From Azolla caroliniana (taxonomy: Eukaryota > Polypodiophyta), in contig JBHGNT010000007.1 in the NCBI GenBank assembly GCA_043228905.1, forward strand, positions 21,762,001-21,826,000: 64,000 bases of DNA. Reading direction: 5' to 3'. Both the position numbers and the translations under genes were made by a program. Below are positions 43,925-55,528 of the stretch, piece by piece; position 1 is the first letter of the stretch, and every line of letters begins with the position of its first letter. Under the pieces are notes generated by a model. It saw only the letters and a list, made by a program, of their open reading frames with translations, did not search any database and was not told where the DNA came from.

Positions 43925-44300
43925 TGTAAAATACTTAGCATAAAATACGCGTACAATACGTATTCCAAGTATTCTAACTTTTTTTTAAAATACTTAGAAT
44001 ACGTATTTTATAGATAAAGTACATTAAATATGTTAAATACTTAGAATATGTTTAGAATACTTAGAATACGTGTAGAATACTTAGAATATGTGTAGAATAC
44101 TTGTAAAATATGTTAAATACTTCTTAAATTTTAAAGTTTTTATTTTCAAAAAAGAAAAATATTTTTTGAAATGATAAATACTTGTTAAATACGTTGAATA
44201 CGTCAAAATTTAAAAAACGGCAGTTCTAAAACGTAGAATACGTGTAGAATACTTCAGAGTATTCTAAAACGTACTCTAAACGTAGAATACGCGTTTTTTT
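43925..44300 (+). repeat. AGAATACTT / AGAATACGTGT degenerate tandem repeat
   Basis: About 370 bases in which tagaatac, ttagaatacgt and taaatacttg recur at 14-17-base spacing, strongest from 44035 to 44110 and from 44220 to 44300. Confidence 0.75.
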
Positions 44301-44800
44301 AACAACTATGCTAGCTCAACGGACTTGGGCTCATAATCAAACTATAGATAACACAAAATCTAAAACGGGCGGTGAGGGACCATCACAAACTATAGATCAC
44401 AATTAGTTACATTTGGGCCATCAAAATTATCTAAGTTTACAAACTTATATTCATAAAGCAATAAATGTTGAATTACTAGGCAATTAAGATAAACGTGCGC
44501 AACAAGTAGTAAGCAATTAATACTTAATTAAGGAGACTTTTAATCTATCTTCTCCCTTTTCAAGTTGTTACCAAAGGTATATAGAGGTTCTGGGAAGACA
44601 AGGACTCCTTGCAATAATTTCCTATACATAAAAAAGTAACTCATCATCCCTTATTTAATTCCATGTGACTCAAATGAGATGTTTCTACATTTGATGCCCC
44701 CACTTTAATACGTTTTCCCTTTCTAAAAATTTAATTGTTTATCCTAAGTGTACTCTTGACATAGCTACACTCTTCCAATATAAACTGAGGAAATTTTGTG

Positions 44801-45960
44801 TTAAGAATATTTTGTCGTTTCCCGCTCCCAAGTAGCATCATTAATAGGTTTATCTATCCATTTGATCTTAAATTGACGAATCTCTATAGAACGTAAGAGT
44901 TTAGTTCGAGAATCAAGAATTTGTTTCGGAACATGAGGTTTGTGTGACAAATCCTCTAAATTTATAATAAGATCCTTTATTGTGATGGTGTTATCACCAA
45001 AATCTAAAACTTGTTTTAGACTATTGACTTGAAAAACAAGATGAAAACCAACATTATGGGGTAAGGCAAGATGATAAACAAATAATGTGACTCTCTTAAT
45101 GATATCATATGGGCCATAATATAATGGGACTAAACTTAGTGCACTTGGCCATAGATAACGACTTAGAGTTAGTAGGCACACACAAACAAACTTTTTGACC
45201 AATAGTAAGTGTAGGAGGATATATATTATGATTATCATAAAATTGGGCACTATCTTGAGTTGCCTTAAAATTTTCATTGGCAATATGTAACATTTGGTTC
45301 ATGTATTGTAAAAACATGCATGTACTACCTAATGTATACTGTAATGAATTATGACATTGGCACATGGCCGAAATTTTCTGTCAAGCGTTTGCCATTTCTT
45401 GAATACAAACCATTTCACTATGGTAGAGCAAACCATTTGTAATGTGAAAGGTCGCCTTCAAGGGTAGGGTGCTACCGATTGCAACTAAATCAAATTCAAC
45501 TTTCATCCAATATTTTGAGAAATAAATGTCACCAAAGTATTTCCCTCAACTTGATCTAAAAGATCAAAATTTATATCCATGAAGCTAATCATGTTAACTT
45601 CTTGAATGCAACTAAGAGCATCTTATGAACGTAGCATCTGCAACTATGTTCATAGAACCCTTGTGGTACCATAGCAAGAAATCAAAATCTTGCATAAGGT
45701 CAACCCAATGGGCTTTATGACCAAAAAGATATTATTGGTCACAAAAGTACTTCATTATTTGATGGTTTGTGGTGACAAATTGATTTCCATATAGATAATA
45801 CCTCCATGTTTTGAGTGTATGTATAATTGCATACACCTTTTTCTCTTAAACCAAATACGGAGATTGAGTAGAATCAAGCTGTTTGCTTTCAAAAGAAATA
45901 GGGTGACCACCTTCATAAAGTACAACACCAATAGTGCTGTCGTGGAGTTACACACGTGCG
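44801..45960 (-). pseudogene. Gypsy chromovirus remnant: RNase H piece, integrase end, chromodomain
   Basis: The frame 45283-44801 ends with a chromodomain-like segment (KQILDSRTKLLRSIEIRQFKIKW) closely like the end of the 55.5-60.4 kb element. An overlapping frame (45365-45105) carries the integrase C-terminal part (MLHIANENFKATQDSAQFY). Further right, 45400-45945, broken RNase H sequence is recognisable (KTWRYYLYGNQF). The integrase core between them is deleted and frames are shifted. It is an old relative of the element at 55.5 kb, in the same orientation. Confidence 0.8.
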
Positions 45961-46064
45961 TGTAAAATCTAAGCGCAAGCACCGGGGACTTGAACTAGAG
46001 AGGATGGGTTGATTTGAGTTTTCCAAATGCGATGTTCAAGGATGTCAAAGTTCTGATTAATTTA

Positions 46065-46077
46065 AGGTAAATGTGCG
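46065..46077 (+). repeat. Left target-site duplication of the LINE
   Basis: aggtaaatgtgcg here matches aggtaaatgtgtg at 52348-52360 in 12 of 13 bases. It lies directly next to the poly-T (the LINE poly-A tail on the other strand), as expected for a TSD. Confidence 0.8.
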
Positions 46078-46267
46078 TTTTTTTTTTTTTCAAAATGAAG
46101 CTACTTTCCCATTAGTTAGGAAGGATTATTACATAGAGAGTCTACAAGGAGACTTATACACACATCGGGGAGTCTGCCTCCGATCAAGTAAAAGAAGATC
46201 AGCCTACTTACAATGCCTTGCGGCCTAACTTAATGTAAGAAGCTACCTATATCTAAGGCGATGGCCT

Positions 46268-49200
46268 TCAATGTTGCCTAGTACGAGTCGGCTCTTGGGG
46301 CCTACAACGAAGAGAGGGTGGCAGGTGAGTAGGAAACAACCAGCGTGGGGGCTGGTAATTCCACCTCGGGCCACTCTCGCCTTGCATCACCATAGGTGTG
46401 TTCCTCCATTTCTGCCAAAAGCGCAACCGGGCAGAGATCACATTGTTGGAGTGGCTACAAATCTCTTCCAGTTGCCCTCGTAGGCAGCTGATAATTGCGA
46501 ACCATATGCCCATGATCACTTCCTCCGGGGGCCGTACCGTACCTTGGAAAACCTTGAGGCAACGCGCTTTCCATATGTACCACAAGGTGAAACCTGCAAT
46601 CAGCGTCCAAATTTCTGGAAACCTAGGGGATGCGGGCTGCAAGCCTCTTTTGAAACGGATCTTGACGATTTTGCCTCTCGTGCATACATAGCACCAACTA
46701 TCCGCATTGACGGTGTCCGTCCACCCTTCGATCGAGTGACCAATCCAAGCCGCAACGCTCCACAAGGCTGTTCCTTCAACTTCACATGCCGCAAGGAGGC
46801 GAGTCACTCTATCCCAGATCTTTTGAGCTTGAGGGCAATCCCACAGACAATGTCTCAGAGTCTCAATAGGTCGAGAGCACAGTGGGCAGCCTAACGGGCC
46901 GCCGCGTTTACCTAGCCATTCACCAACGAGCACCACATTGTGACCGATCTGCCACCAAAAGAGCTTGATCTTTTCAGGCATGTGGAGGCGCCAGAGACCT
47001 TTCCAAAAGCTAATGAGCGCCTCATCGGGGATGCCCAATGTTCGCCAGCCATTGCGAAGGGGGCTGCCTAGTTGCAGCTGCAAAGTCCGACCCAATTTAG
47101 TGGTGTAATCGAAGAAGTGATGGAGTCTATCATCATGTTTCCATCTGAAATCCCCTGGGTCCCAATCCAGATCGACAAGGGGGCGACAACCATATACCCT
47201 TAACCTCCAATGGGGTTCCACCTTAGCAACATCCGGGTCTATCTTCCAGATGTTATCAACCTGTGCCACCACTCGGATTGGGTGCCAAGAGCCCCTGCTC
47301 TAACTGTCCCCAAAAACTGTATCTCTCCCCGATCCGCTCACACCCTTTAGAGACTTGACCATTCCAACCTCGTCAAAGAGACCGAACCGTGCAAGTTCTC
47401 TTGCCTCCCCCATCGGAACCCTGTCAACTGCCTCAGCTATCAGTCTCTGCATTTTCGTAGCTCCCTTGAGCGGAGGGAAAAGGTCCTCTTGGGCTCTTCC
47501 TGAAACAACCATACATCTCCAATCGTCTATAGATAGGAGGCCTGTTTGTGCCAACTTTCCCCATGCTAGGCCCTTAAGTTGCCCTAGCATCATGTCGTCA
47601 CTTGTTCGCACGTGAGGATTCCAGAATAGTGGCTGTCTAGTCCATTCGGTCAATGTCTCCGGGGTGTGTTTGACCAAATGCTGTTGTAGATGGCACCATG
47701 CCCGCAAGATGGAGTTCGCGACCCTGTCCTCCGGATGGCAAGCTAGCTTGGGTGGGACTCCGCTCGTGCAACACCAATTCAAGGAGTCGGGCCAAGGCCT
47801 ACCATACTTGGGAGTCCCTGCTTGCAACCTGTTGCGAAGAAGTACCTTCCAGCACCCCTTACCTGGCAGGAGGCAACGAACCACCATTTTAGCCATCAAT
47901 GAACGACTTTGCATTAAGGGGTCTATGAGGCCAAGCCCCCCTTTGGCCCGCGGTTGCGTTAACCAACACCATGACACTCTGGCAGCAGCCCTTGGGTTGT
48001 CCTTACCTGACCATATAAACCCCCTAATGGCAGCCTTAATCGCGTGCAGACCTGCAGGGTCCATAATCCAGTAGGAGATTGAGTGCCACATGGTAGCGAG
48101 CAACACTTGGTTCACAACAAGGACCCTACCAGCGAAGGATAGGTTAGATCTACTCCATTGGGTCAACTTCCTGTTTATTTTGGCTTGTACGTGGGCCAAT
48201 TGCGCTCCCTTGGGGATTGACCTCCCCATCGTAAATCCAAGGTACTTGAACATCGTCCCATTAGGGACCCACATAAAATCGGCATGGGGTTGCCATCTTG
48301 GTTTCTCTTGTTCGTTGAACCATAGGCCTTGGGTTTTATTCCAATTGATCTTGGCACTAGCCGCCTGACAAAAGTCCTCAACAAGATGTTCAGCCCGTTG
48401 TAGATTCTCCTCATCACCTTGCAAGAAAAGAACCGTATTGTCGGCATATTCAGATAACAGCAAATCTTCAGTCGCATTGGGGATGGGCAATCCCCGCAGC
48501 CCACTGGTTGGTGCTTGTAAGTAGGCGGAGAAAGCCTCGGTTACAAAGAGATAGAGATATGGGGCTAGGGGACAACCTTGCCTCACTGAGCGTTGTAGTT
48601 GGAAGGCGGGTCCCCTAGAACCAGCCAACAGCACGCTACTCGTAGCTGTCCGGTAGAGTGCAGAAGTGCAATTCCTCCATTTTTGAGGTAGGCCCAAAGC
48701 TCGCATCGCATTTTCCAAAAAGGGCCATAACACTTGGTCGTAGGCCTTCTCGAAGTCTAACATCAGAATAGCCGAGCTCGATACGGAGCGGCCGACCAAT
48801 GCCATAGCTTCCCAAAGAAGCACCACATTATCAAAGATACACCTGTTCTTGACAAATCCAGTTTGATTGTCATGTATGATGTCTGGTAAGAAGCTTGCTA
48901 ACCGCTGAGCTAGGACTTTAGCGAGTATCTTGTATGCCGTGTTAAGGATCGTGATTGGACGCCATTGGCGCAACTCTAGGCTTCGCTCTGACGCTTTGGG
49001 GATGAGACATATCAGCCCCTCAACCAAACCAATTGGCATCTTTCCTGAGGACCAAATCTCTTGAACTCCGGCTTCCAAAGACGGGATGACACATTCCCAA
49101 TGAATCTCGAAGAAATCTCGTGAGAGACCATCGGGGCCGGGGCATGCACCCCTTCGCAATCCCCTAAGCGCCTCCGAGAGTTCTAAGCGAGAGATGGGGC

Positions 49201-50577
49201 TATCGATCACAGCTTCCATCGCCTGGGTTACCTTGGGGTGAATGCAAGACATCACTCGATCAGCCAGCTCTGTGTGTTGCCTCACTTGCATAGGTGCGAG
49301 GAGGTCACGATAGTATTGTGTTGCCATTTCCAGAATCTCAGTCTTGTCCTCCGTTATCAAGCCGTCTGGTTTTCGCAACCCTTGTATACGTCCACCACCA
49401 CCCTTGGGTGCCTTGTAGTGAAAGAAATGCCGGTTGACCTTGTCGTCTTTTCTAGCCCACCATGCTGCATTTCTTCGAAACAACATTTGGTTCTTCTCCA
49501 AAGTCCTTTCTTGTACCTTCATCTTTGCTTCCTCCAACTTAGCTCTAGACCAAGTGCAACCAGGGTCTACATGTAGCAGCCGTTGCGCTGCCGCAACGAC
49601 CTTCCTTAATTTTGTTTCAATGGCTCTAACTTGCTGGAGGGTGCGCTTGGTCTCCTGTTGTAAGGAGGAGGAGAGGGCCAATTTTTTTGCAAATCTTCGC
49701 TGGCTGATTCACTGCCCGTGGTGTCCTCCCATATACTTTGTAAACCGGCCTTCACCTCTTCACTCTTCATGATCTTTGTGGGGATCTTCACATTGAGACT
49801 GCCCTTGCTATCGTTGGGTGGGTTAAGGTCTAGTCTCACCGGTTGATGATCTGAAAAGGTAAGACCTGCCAAGATAGCAAAGGCGCCCCCAAGCTCTTCG
49901 AGGGATGAGCTGATGTATATGCGATCAAGTCGTGCAAGACTACCGCCCCTAGCATTCCCGGCGGCTCTGAAAAAATGCAGTGAATGTGAGCTTCTCCTAA
50001 GGGAAGAGCCCCATGTATCCTTCACCCCGATTTTGCCAATTAGGAAAGCCCATGAATCCATCTCCGCCCCATAAATAGGCCTCTGGGTCCCTCCTTTCCT
50101 ATCTCCCAAGTGTTCAGTCATGTTGAAATCACCTGCCATTACCCAAGCCTCGGCATCAGGTAGTGTTATCGCTAGCATCCTCCAAAAGATTGCTCTCTCG
50201 GGGGCTGAGTTAGGGGCATAAATGTTTAGCACCCCAACCTGTAGGTGATTCCATTTTAGAAGCACGTATAAGGCCCGACCCTCCACCAACGTGCCAGATG
50301 ATGTTACTTCGTATCGGGCCTTATCGCTGATCGAGATGCAGAACCCTCCTCTTCGGTGGAGGTCACCTTGTGCAGCTGACCACCATGTGGTCCACCCACC
50401 CGACAGGGGGTTTACTAAGCTCTGAGTTCGCTCTTGCGAGAGGTGGTGTTCCTGCAAAAGCAATATGTCAATATGGCCCCCTATATTAAGGGGATTCAGC
50501 TCCTCTTGAAGTCTTCGGCACTCTTGGTGTTGTCGGCCTCCACCAAGGCCCTGTACATTCCACGTTAGGATCCTCAT
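46268..50577 (-). pseudogene. LINE ORF2: endonuclease, reverse transcriptase, zf-RVT
   Basis: Starts MRILTWNVQGLGG (50577), an APE-type endonuclease with LLQEHHLS, GDFNM and SDHQPV motifs. RT follows, with QTGFVKNRCIFDN, LDFEKAYD and RQGCPLAPYLY. The C-terminal zf-RVT is CPLCSRPIETLRHCLWDCP (around 46860). Breaks: a one-base frameshift in an A run at about 49680-49690 between EN and RT, and an in-frame TAG at 47300-47302. In addition the RT active-site box reads YADN instead of YADD, the second catalytic Asp being Asn (codon 48439-48437). The enzyme could not be active. Confidence 0.88.
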
Positions 50578-50702
50578 CCGAAAGCGGTGACGTTGACGCC
50601 CATGTTCGGGCCAATCCCCATGTTAAGGGGCAACCTAACACCTATTTTGAGGGGTATGGTCTCCACAGCAGGCTGCAAATCCCCTACAGGATTCTCAGCC
50701 GG

Positions 50703-52043
50703 TCATTCCCGACCCGCTTCAAATAGATCCCGCGATACATTTGTGCTCCGAAGCGGTGGCACCTCTTGCATCCCTCTATCTAAGAGAGGCATCGCCAAAC
50801 CAGGTGTTGGTCGGCCTATCTTACCCTTTCCCTTGTCCTTGAGCTTGCCCGTCCGGATCCACGATTTCACTAATCTGAGGCCACTACCACCTTCACGTTC
50901 CAGCGGGAGGGGGGCCTTTGCCAACTTCTCTTTCGGGGTGGACGATACGAGTTGGGGTTGCATCTCCATCGGGGTAGAGAACACAAGTTCAGGCTCTCGT
51001 GGGGGAAGGCATGAGGAGTCGCATGGGGACAACATTGTTGCCAACGCTTGTGGGTCGCCATCCCCTAACCCTTGAAGAGGTGTAAATCTATTGGTAGCTC
51101 TCCCCTGTAGGTCAGGTGCATCAACACTCCCGGAGAGGATCTTTACCCGTTTCAAGGGTTGCTCGTCTGCGCTTGCTGGTGACAAGGTAGCGGGACTTCT
51201 TTCAAAGGGGTGGTCACGAAAAAGGGTGGAAGAGGATGCACCTAGGCCTCCAAGTTTCCCCTTCTTCTTAACGGGTATCCAAGGAGCCTCGTCACCCTTG
51301 GTTGGCCCAACTTTGCCCGAGGGTCGAGGTCCCGAGCTTCCCTTTCCAATCTTGTGAGGACACGCCTTAGCTAGGTGTCCTGTCTGTTTGCAAATGAAAC
51401 ACTGCCCCGGGAGTCCCTCGTAACCCACTTTCACCACTGTGAGACCTAGCTCCTCAGAGTAGAGTCTAATCCTCGATGGAAGTCCTTGGAGGGAAGGCAC
51501 CAAGATGCGCAACTTGGGCACCTCCGCAACTGTGTCTGCCATTGACATTTTTTGAGGACATATCATCCCTATTTGTTCGCCAAAAAGAGGGAGCAGATGG
51601 CACAAATGAGGAGGGAGGCCGGGAAATGTTGCGTTGATCACCTTAGGGTTGTTGAGTTTCCGTAACTCTTCAATCGGATTGAACCCTGGTGATCATGGCT
51701 GGAGCATCACCTTGCCGTACTTCAGTTCGAGTACCTTGAGCTCGACCAGTGGTTGCGCCAGCGAGCCATTACCTAATTCGATGTGGAAGAAGTTTTTCCC
51801 TAAACCCCTGACACTCTTGATCACAAGCATGTTCTCCATCACAGCCACCTGGAACATGTCCCGAACCATTCCCCGACTTGGTCTACCTGCCAGAAACCTA
51901 CATATGAAGGAGGTACGCCGTAGACGTTCGATTTCCTCCGATAAGAAACGGTTGGCCTCAGGGGACAACGTAATGTCGAGATCTGAACCACCTTCTTCAT
52001 CGAGCAAACTGGTCGTTGGTGGAAGCACGATTCCTCCCTCCAT
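50703..52043 (-). pseudogene. LINE ORF1: DUF4283 plus CCHC zinc knuckle
   Basis: About 446 codons from ATG 52043 to the stop at 50703. The N-terminal half (about residues 40-210) looks like DUF4283, the nucleic-acid-binding domain common in plant L1 ORF1. It is followed by one zinc knuckle, CFICKQTGHLAKAC, and a Pro/Ser/Lys-rich tail. An in-frame TGA at 51693-51695 replaces what is very likely a Trp, since the frame and the protein continue on both sides. This is the only break I see in ORF1. Confidence 0.8.
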
Positions 52044-52347
52044 AGCGAGTTATGTGTCTTGCGAGGCTATCTATGTAGGTCTTCCCTTCCCCCTTTGTGT
52101 TGTGTGTTTTTTAATTAATTAATTAATGTACGTTTTCTGGTTGGGGGAGGGAGGGAGGATTGTGGGTGTGGGAGTACCTGGACAACAGTTGGCGTTGTGC
52201 TCCTGCTCCTGCTTTGGTGGACAGCGCGCGCGTTCTTCATCGTGCACTTGTACCTACACCTGCGCCTACTCCTGTTCGCCCTGTCTGCGCGCCCTGTTCT
52301 GCTGCTCCCACTCCACGCTCTGTTGCTGCTCACACTCCCGCCATCGC

Positions 52348-52360
52348 AGGTAAATGTGTG
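52348..52360 (+). repeat. Right target-site duplication of the LINE
   Basis: aggtaaatgtgtg, partner of 46065-46077. The single difference (C versus T) lies in a CpG of the left copy. Confidence 0.8.
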
Positions 52361-52980
52361 TTTTAAATTGTAGCTCCATTGTGCATACGTATTTCTTGAT
52401 ATGAGAGGTCGGTCTATAGCTTTTAATGTTAGTATTTAATTTTTATTAATTATAATTTTTTGTTATTATTATTATATTATGTATGTATCTATTTATTTGT
52501 TTCAATATTGTTATTAAACTCTTATAATTTATTCTAACTTTGTTTGCTTATTTGTTTTACTATTACTATTATTATTCATTAAAATTTAAAATTTATTATT
52601 GAATCTTAATTTCTTCTTCTTCTTCTTCTTATTAAGGTATTATTACTATTATTATCTTATTTATTTGCTTATTTACTAATGATTTAAATCATTTTGTTTC
52701 TAAAGGTTGCATTTGTGGGGCCATCAATGTTTGGGCATACGTCAGTTTCATTGAAGATTGTTAGCAAATTATATCAATTCAAGCACGATTTTGACAGTCA
52801 TGCATGACCATGGGTTGACAATTTTTAGCATTAAAGCATTTCAATGTGATAAGGACAAGACGATACTTGAGCAACAATTTGTCGCCATATTCATCATCGC
52901 TCCAATGTTTCATATGGTCGAATACTGCCACTTCAAAATAACATGTTGGGTTATTGATACCATTGGGTGCGGTTCGGTTT
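52361..52980. other. AT-rich, no gene recognised
   Basis: Contains short (ATT)n and (CTT)n microsatellites (about 52460 and 52610-52630). No coding signal. Confidence 0.6.
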
Positions 52981-53430
52981 CAAGGCAAAGAAACCGAACC
53001 GAACCATTTATTTAAAACAAAAACCAAACCGTTTATGAACTCTCAATATTTAAACCAAACCATTTAAGAAATAGTTGAAACCAAACCATTTAGGGAAAAG
53101 TTGAAACCAAACTGAACCATGTAATAAAAAATTTAAACCTAATCACTTAAATCAAACTAATTAAACATCTAAATAAACAAAAATACATTAAATTAAATAA
53201 GCATTTAAGTTAAATTTATTAAATCAATAAAAGAAATTGTAATTGAACCATTAAAGTAAATAAACATTTAAGTTAAATTAATTAAATCAATAAAAAACCA
53301 TTAAATCAATGAACTATTAAGGTAGAAAAAAAGTTAACCAAAAACCTATAAACCCGAGTTTTAGAATTGAACCAAACCGAAACCGAACCGTTTATTGAAA
53401 AACCAAACCAAACCAAACCCGTGTTTTGGC
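52981..53430 (+). repeat. AAACCGAACC / AAACCATTTAA low-complexity repeat
   Basis: The words aaaccgaaccgaaccattta, aaaccaaaccattta and aaattaattaaatcaataaa recur over 450 bases. Confidence 0.75.
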
Positions 53431-53436
53431 CTATAT

Positions 53437-54130
53437 GAATGATATGAAAAAACTCAGATCAAATTATTTTGAATTATGTTTTACTTCAAATTACATATAG
53501 AGCTACAATAGCAAGCATGAATTCATTTTTAATTCAAATGTCGATCCACAACAGCAATCATGAACTCATTTTTTACCATACCTGTGAAAATGCCATTCTA
53601 GTGTCTCGAGTTTCAATGGATGATATGATGAAACTCAGATGCAATTATTTTGAATTATATTTTACTTCAAATTATTGAGCCACAATAGCAAGCATGAATT
53701 CATTTTTAATTCAAATGTAGATCCACAATAGCAATCATGATTTCATTTTTGACCATACCTGCGAAAATGCCATTCTAGTGTCTCGAGCTTCAATGGATGA
53801 TATGAAGAAACTCAGATCCAATTATTTTGAATGATATTTTACATCAAATTATAGAGCCATATAGCAAGCATGAATTCATTTTTAATTCAAATGTTGATCC
53901 ACAACAGCAATCATGATTTCATTTTTGACCATACCCGTGAAAATGCCATTCTAGTGTCTCGAGCTTCAATGGAGTCTTTGAGCTGCAATGTGAATGATAA
54001 GAAATAATTTCATTTGAACATACCTGCAAAAATGCAATCATGAATTCATTTGACCATACCTGCGAAAATGCATTCTTCTAGTGTCTCGAGCTTCAATGGA
54101 ATCTTCAAGCTGCAATGGCAGCTTCGATTG
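53437..54130 (-). repeat. Tandem array, ~178-bp unit, each with a splice-donor-like word
   Basis: Three near-complete units and one or two partial ones: the word gatatga-aaactcag occurs at about 53448, 53623 and 53803 (spacing 175-180). On the - strand each unit contains attgaagctcgagacactagaa, then tggcattttcgcag|gtatgg, a good exon end and 5' splice site. The last copy (about 54065-54125) could be the original exon, preceded by ccattgcag|cttgaag. I cannot name a protein, so this may be an amplified exon of an unknown - strand gene or chance. Confidence 0.7.
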
Positions 54131-54601
54131 TTGATAGCCGCCATGTGAACAATAAGAAATGAATTAAATTGATTGATTGATTGATTAAGCTTAGTTACTA
54201 CCTCCACTGCGAAGCTACCTGCAGAAATCGAGCGATATGTTGCTTTTTCACGGATCTGAGCATGAATATGTGGTGTGTTTACTCCATCGAAGTTGTAAAT
54301 GAACAGTAATTTCTTTCTTTCTTTCTTTCTGAGGAGTCGCGTGTGCTTTCACATGTTGCGATCCGGTTTTTCAAGGTGGGACATGGCGGAATTGAATACA
54401 GTGTGCCAATGATTTGCAGATTGAAAATGTTTCTGTTCTGACTCCATCATCACATCCATCCATGTGGTAGAGATCAAGCAAAGCAAGTCGTGTGGGCCCT
54501 TTCCATCCATCCATCCATCCATGCCTTCTTCGTACATATCAGTATACATAACACACAGACAAATCAGAAACTCGCAGACAAACTCACAAACTCACAGATC
54601 A
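54131..54601. other. Upstream region of the thioesterase-like gene
   Basis: Contains (TTGA)n at about 54172-54187, (CTTT)n at about 54311-54331 and (CATC)n at about 54506-54522. The part just before 54602 (many cacagac/actcac words) is probably 5' UTR. No other gene. Confidence 0.5.
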
Positions 54602-55299
54602 ATGGCTACATCTGGCGCGGAAGAATCAAAGGCTTCCCAAGTCTTTTTGTCTGAATCCATGAGATTTATTGGTTTCCTATCAGAGATCACGACGCCCCGG
54701 CAAGTGGCTGGCCGTTTCACAGTCAGCAAGGCCTCTTCCCAGGTAATGGTACCTTCCATCCCTTCTAAGAATCAAGGTTTTAGGGTTTAGGGTTTGTGGA
54801 TCAATTCACATATGATCCATCCATCCATCCATGGTGCTAAACCCTAGATACTAACATTAAAATTACACACAAACCCTAACACCAACAGTAGTTGGATCCC
54901 CTACCACTACCATTACCATTACCACTACAACTAACCCTAACCCTAACCCTAACCCAAGCCCTGGCCCTAATCTTAACCCTAACCCTAACCCAAGCCCTAG
55001 CCTGGCCCCACCCCTAGGCCTAGTCCTAATTCTAGCCTTAAAACTAACACTCACCCTAACCCTTGTGTCCAAGGATAATTAACACCTTTGCAAACTTTCA
55101 TTATAGTCTTTTAATGTGCTTCACGGGGGAGTGTCGGCACTGATCGCGAAGACGCTCTCCGGCGCCCGGAGCATTCCTTGCGGCAGGTCACCAACGTGTG
55201 GCAGTGATCGAGCTCAAGATCAACCACTTGAAAGCGGCGCCCATCGGAACCGAAATCTTTGTATTGGCCGAGCTTGTTCACACTGGACGAAGATTACAT
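54602..55299 (+). pseudogene. Hotdog thioesterase (DHNA-CoA thioesterase type), two exons only, frameshifted
   Basis: Exon 1 is 54602-54742 (47 codons, MATSGAEESKASQVF...TVSKASSQ) and exon 2 is 55107-55299. Exon 2 starts SFNVLHGGVSALIAKTLSG, the HGG helix of 4HBT hotdog thioesterases, then loses frame at the C run near 55165-55167. The +1 frame resumes as VAVIELKINHLKAAPIGTEIF, again typical of the family, up to the donor at 55300. The residue after LIA is the catalytic Glu in this family (1,4-dihydroxy-2-naphthoyl-CoA thioesterases, peroxisomal, phylloquinone pathway); here it is Lys (55149-55151). The last exon and any peroxisomal signal are not found before the retroelements that start at 55529. 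Probably a pseudogene; a sequencing error could explain the frameshift but not the Lys. Confidence 0.75.
54779..55075 (+). repeat. Telomere-like CCCTAA repeats in the thioesterase intron
   Basis: tttagggtttaggg (54779-54793), then on the other strand accctaaccctaaccctaaccc (about 54930-54954) and a second cluster near 54974-54992, with degenerate gccctagcc forms up to 55060. The best run is the six-base CCCTAA, not the common plant CCCTAAA. Confidence 0.8.
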
Positions 55300-55528
55300 G
55301 TAGGCATGATCAATGGCCCCAATCTTTGATCGATCAAGGGTTTCATAAATGATGTGTGTTTGTGTTTGTGTGTGTATGTTGTTTGACAAATGCATCATGG
55401 TATTAGTCATAATATGAACCATACGTATCATACATACATTTGCATTCGTGAATGTTTCAATCATTTGATCATGGTAAACACCCTCGAAAAATGGTAAATA
55501 CCATACTTATTATAGATCATAATACTAA

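Larger units (their letters stand above)
46078..52347 (-). mobile_element. Near full-length L1-type LINE, 6.3 kb, inactive
   Basis: Bounded by a 13-bp target-site duplication. Order on the - strand: GC-rich 5' UTR (52347-52044), ORF1 (52043-50703), a 125-base gap, ORF2 (50577-46268) with endonuclease, reverse transcriptase and a zinc-binding end, a short 3' UTR, and a poly-A tail (T run at 46078-46090 on +). ORF1 has an in-frame stop. ORF2 has a frameshift, a stop and an active-site change. The matching TSDs and full length show one insertion by target-primed reverse transcription. Confidence 0.9.

Noticed and set aside
46271-49772. Long + strand frames such as 47664-48074, 46398-46691 and 49238-49576
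   Set aside because: They are antisense to the LINE ORF2, which has clear domains on the - strand.
54863-55072. Gly-Leu repeat frame on the - strand
   Set aside because: It is the translation of the CCCTAA-like array.
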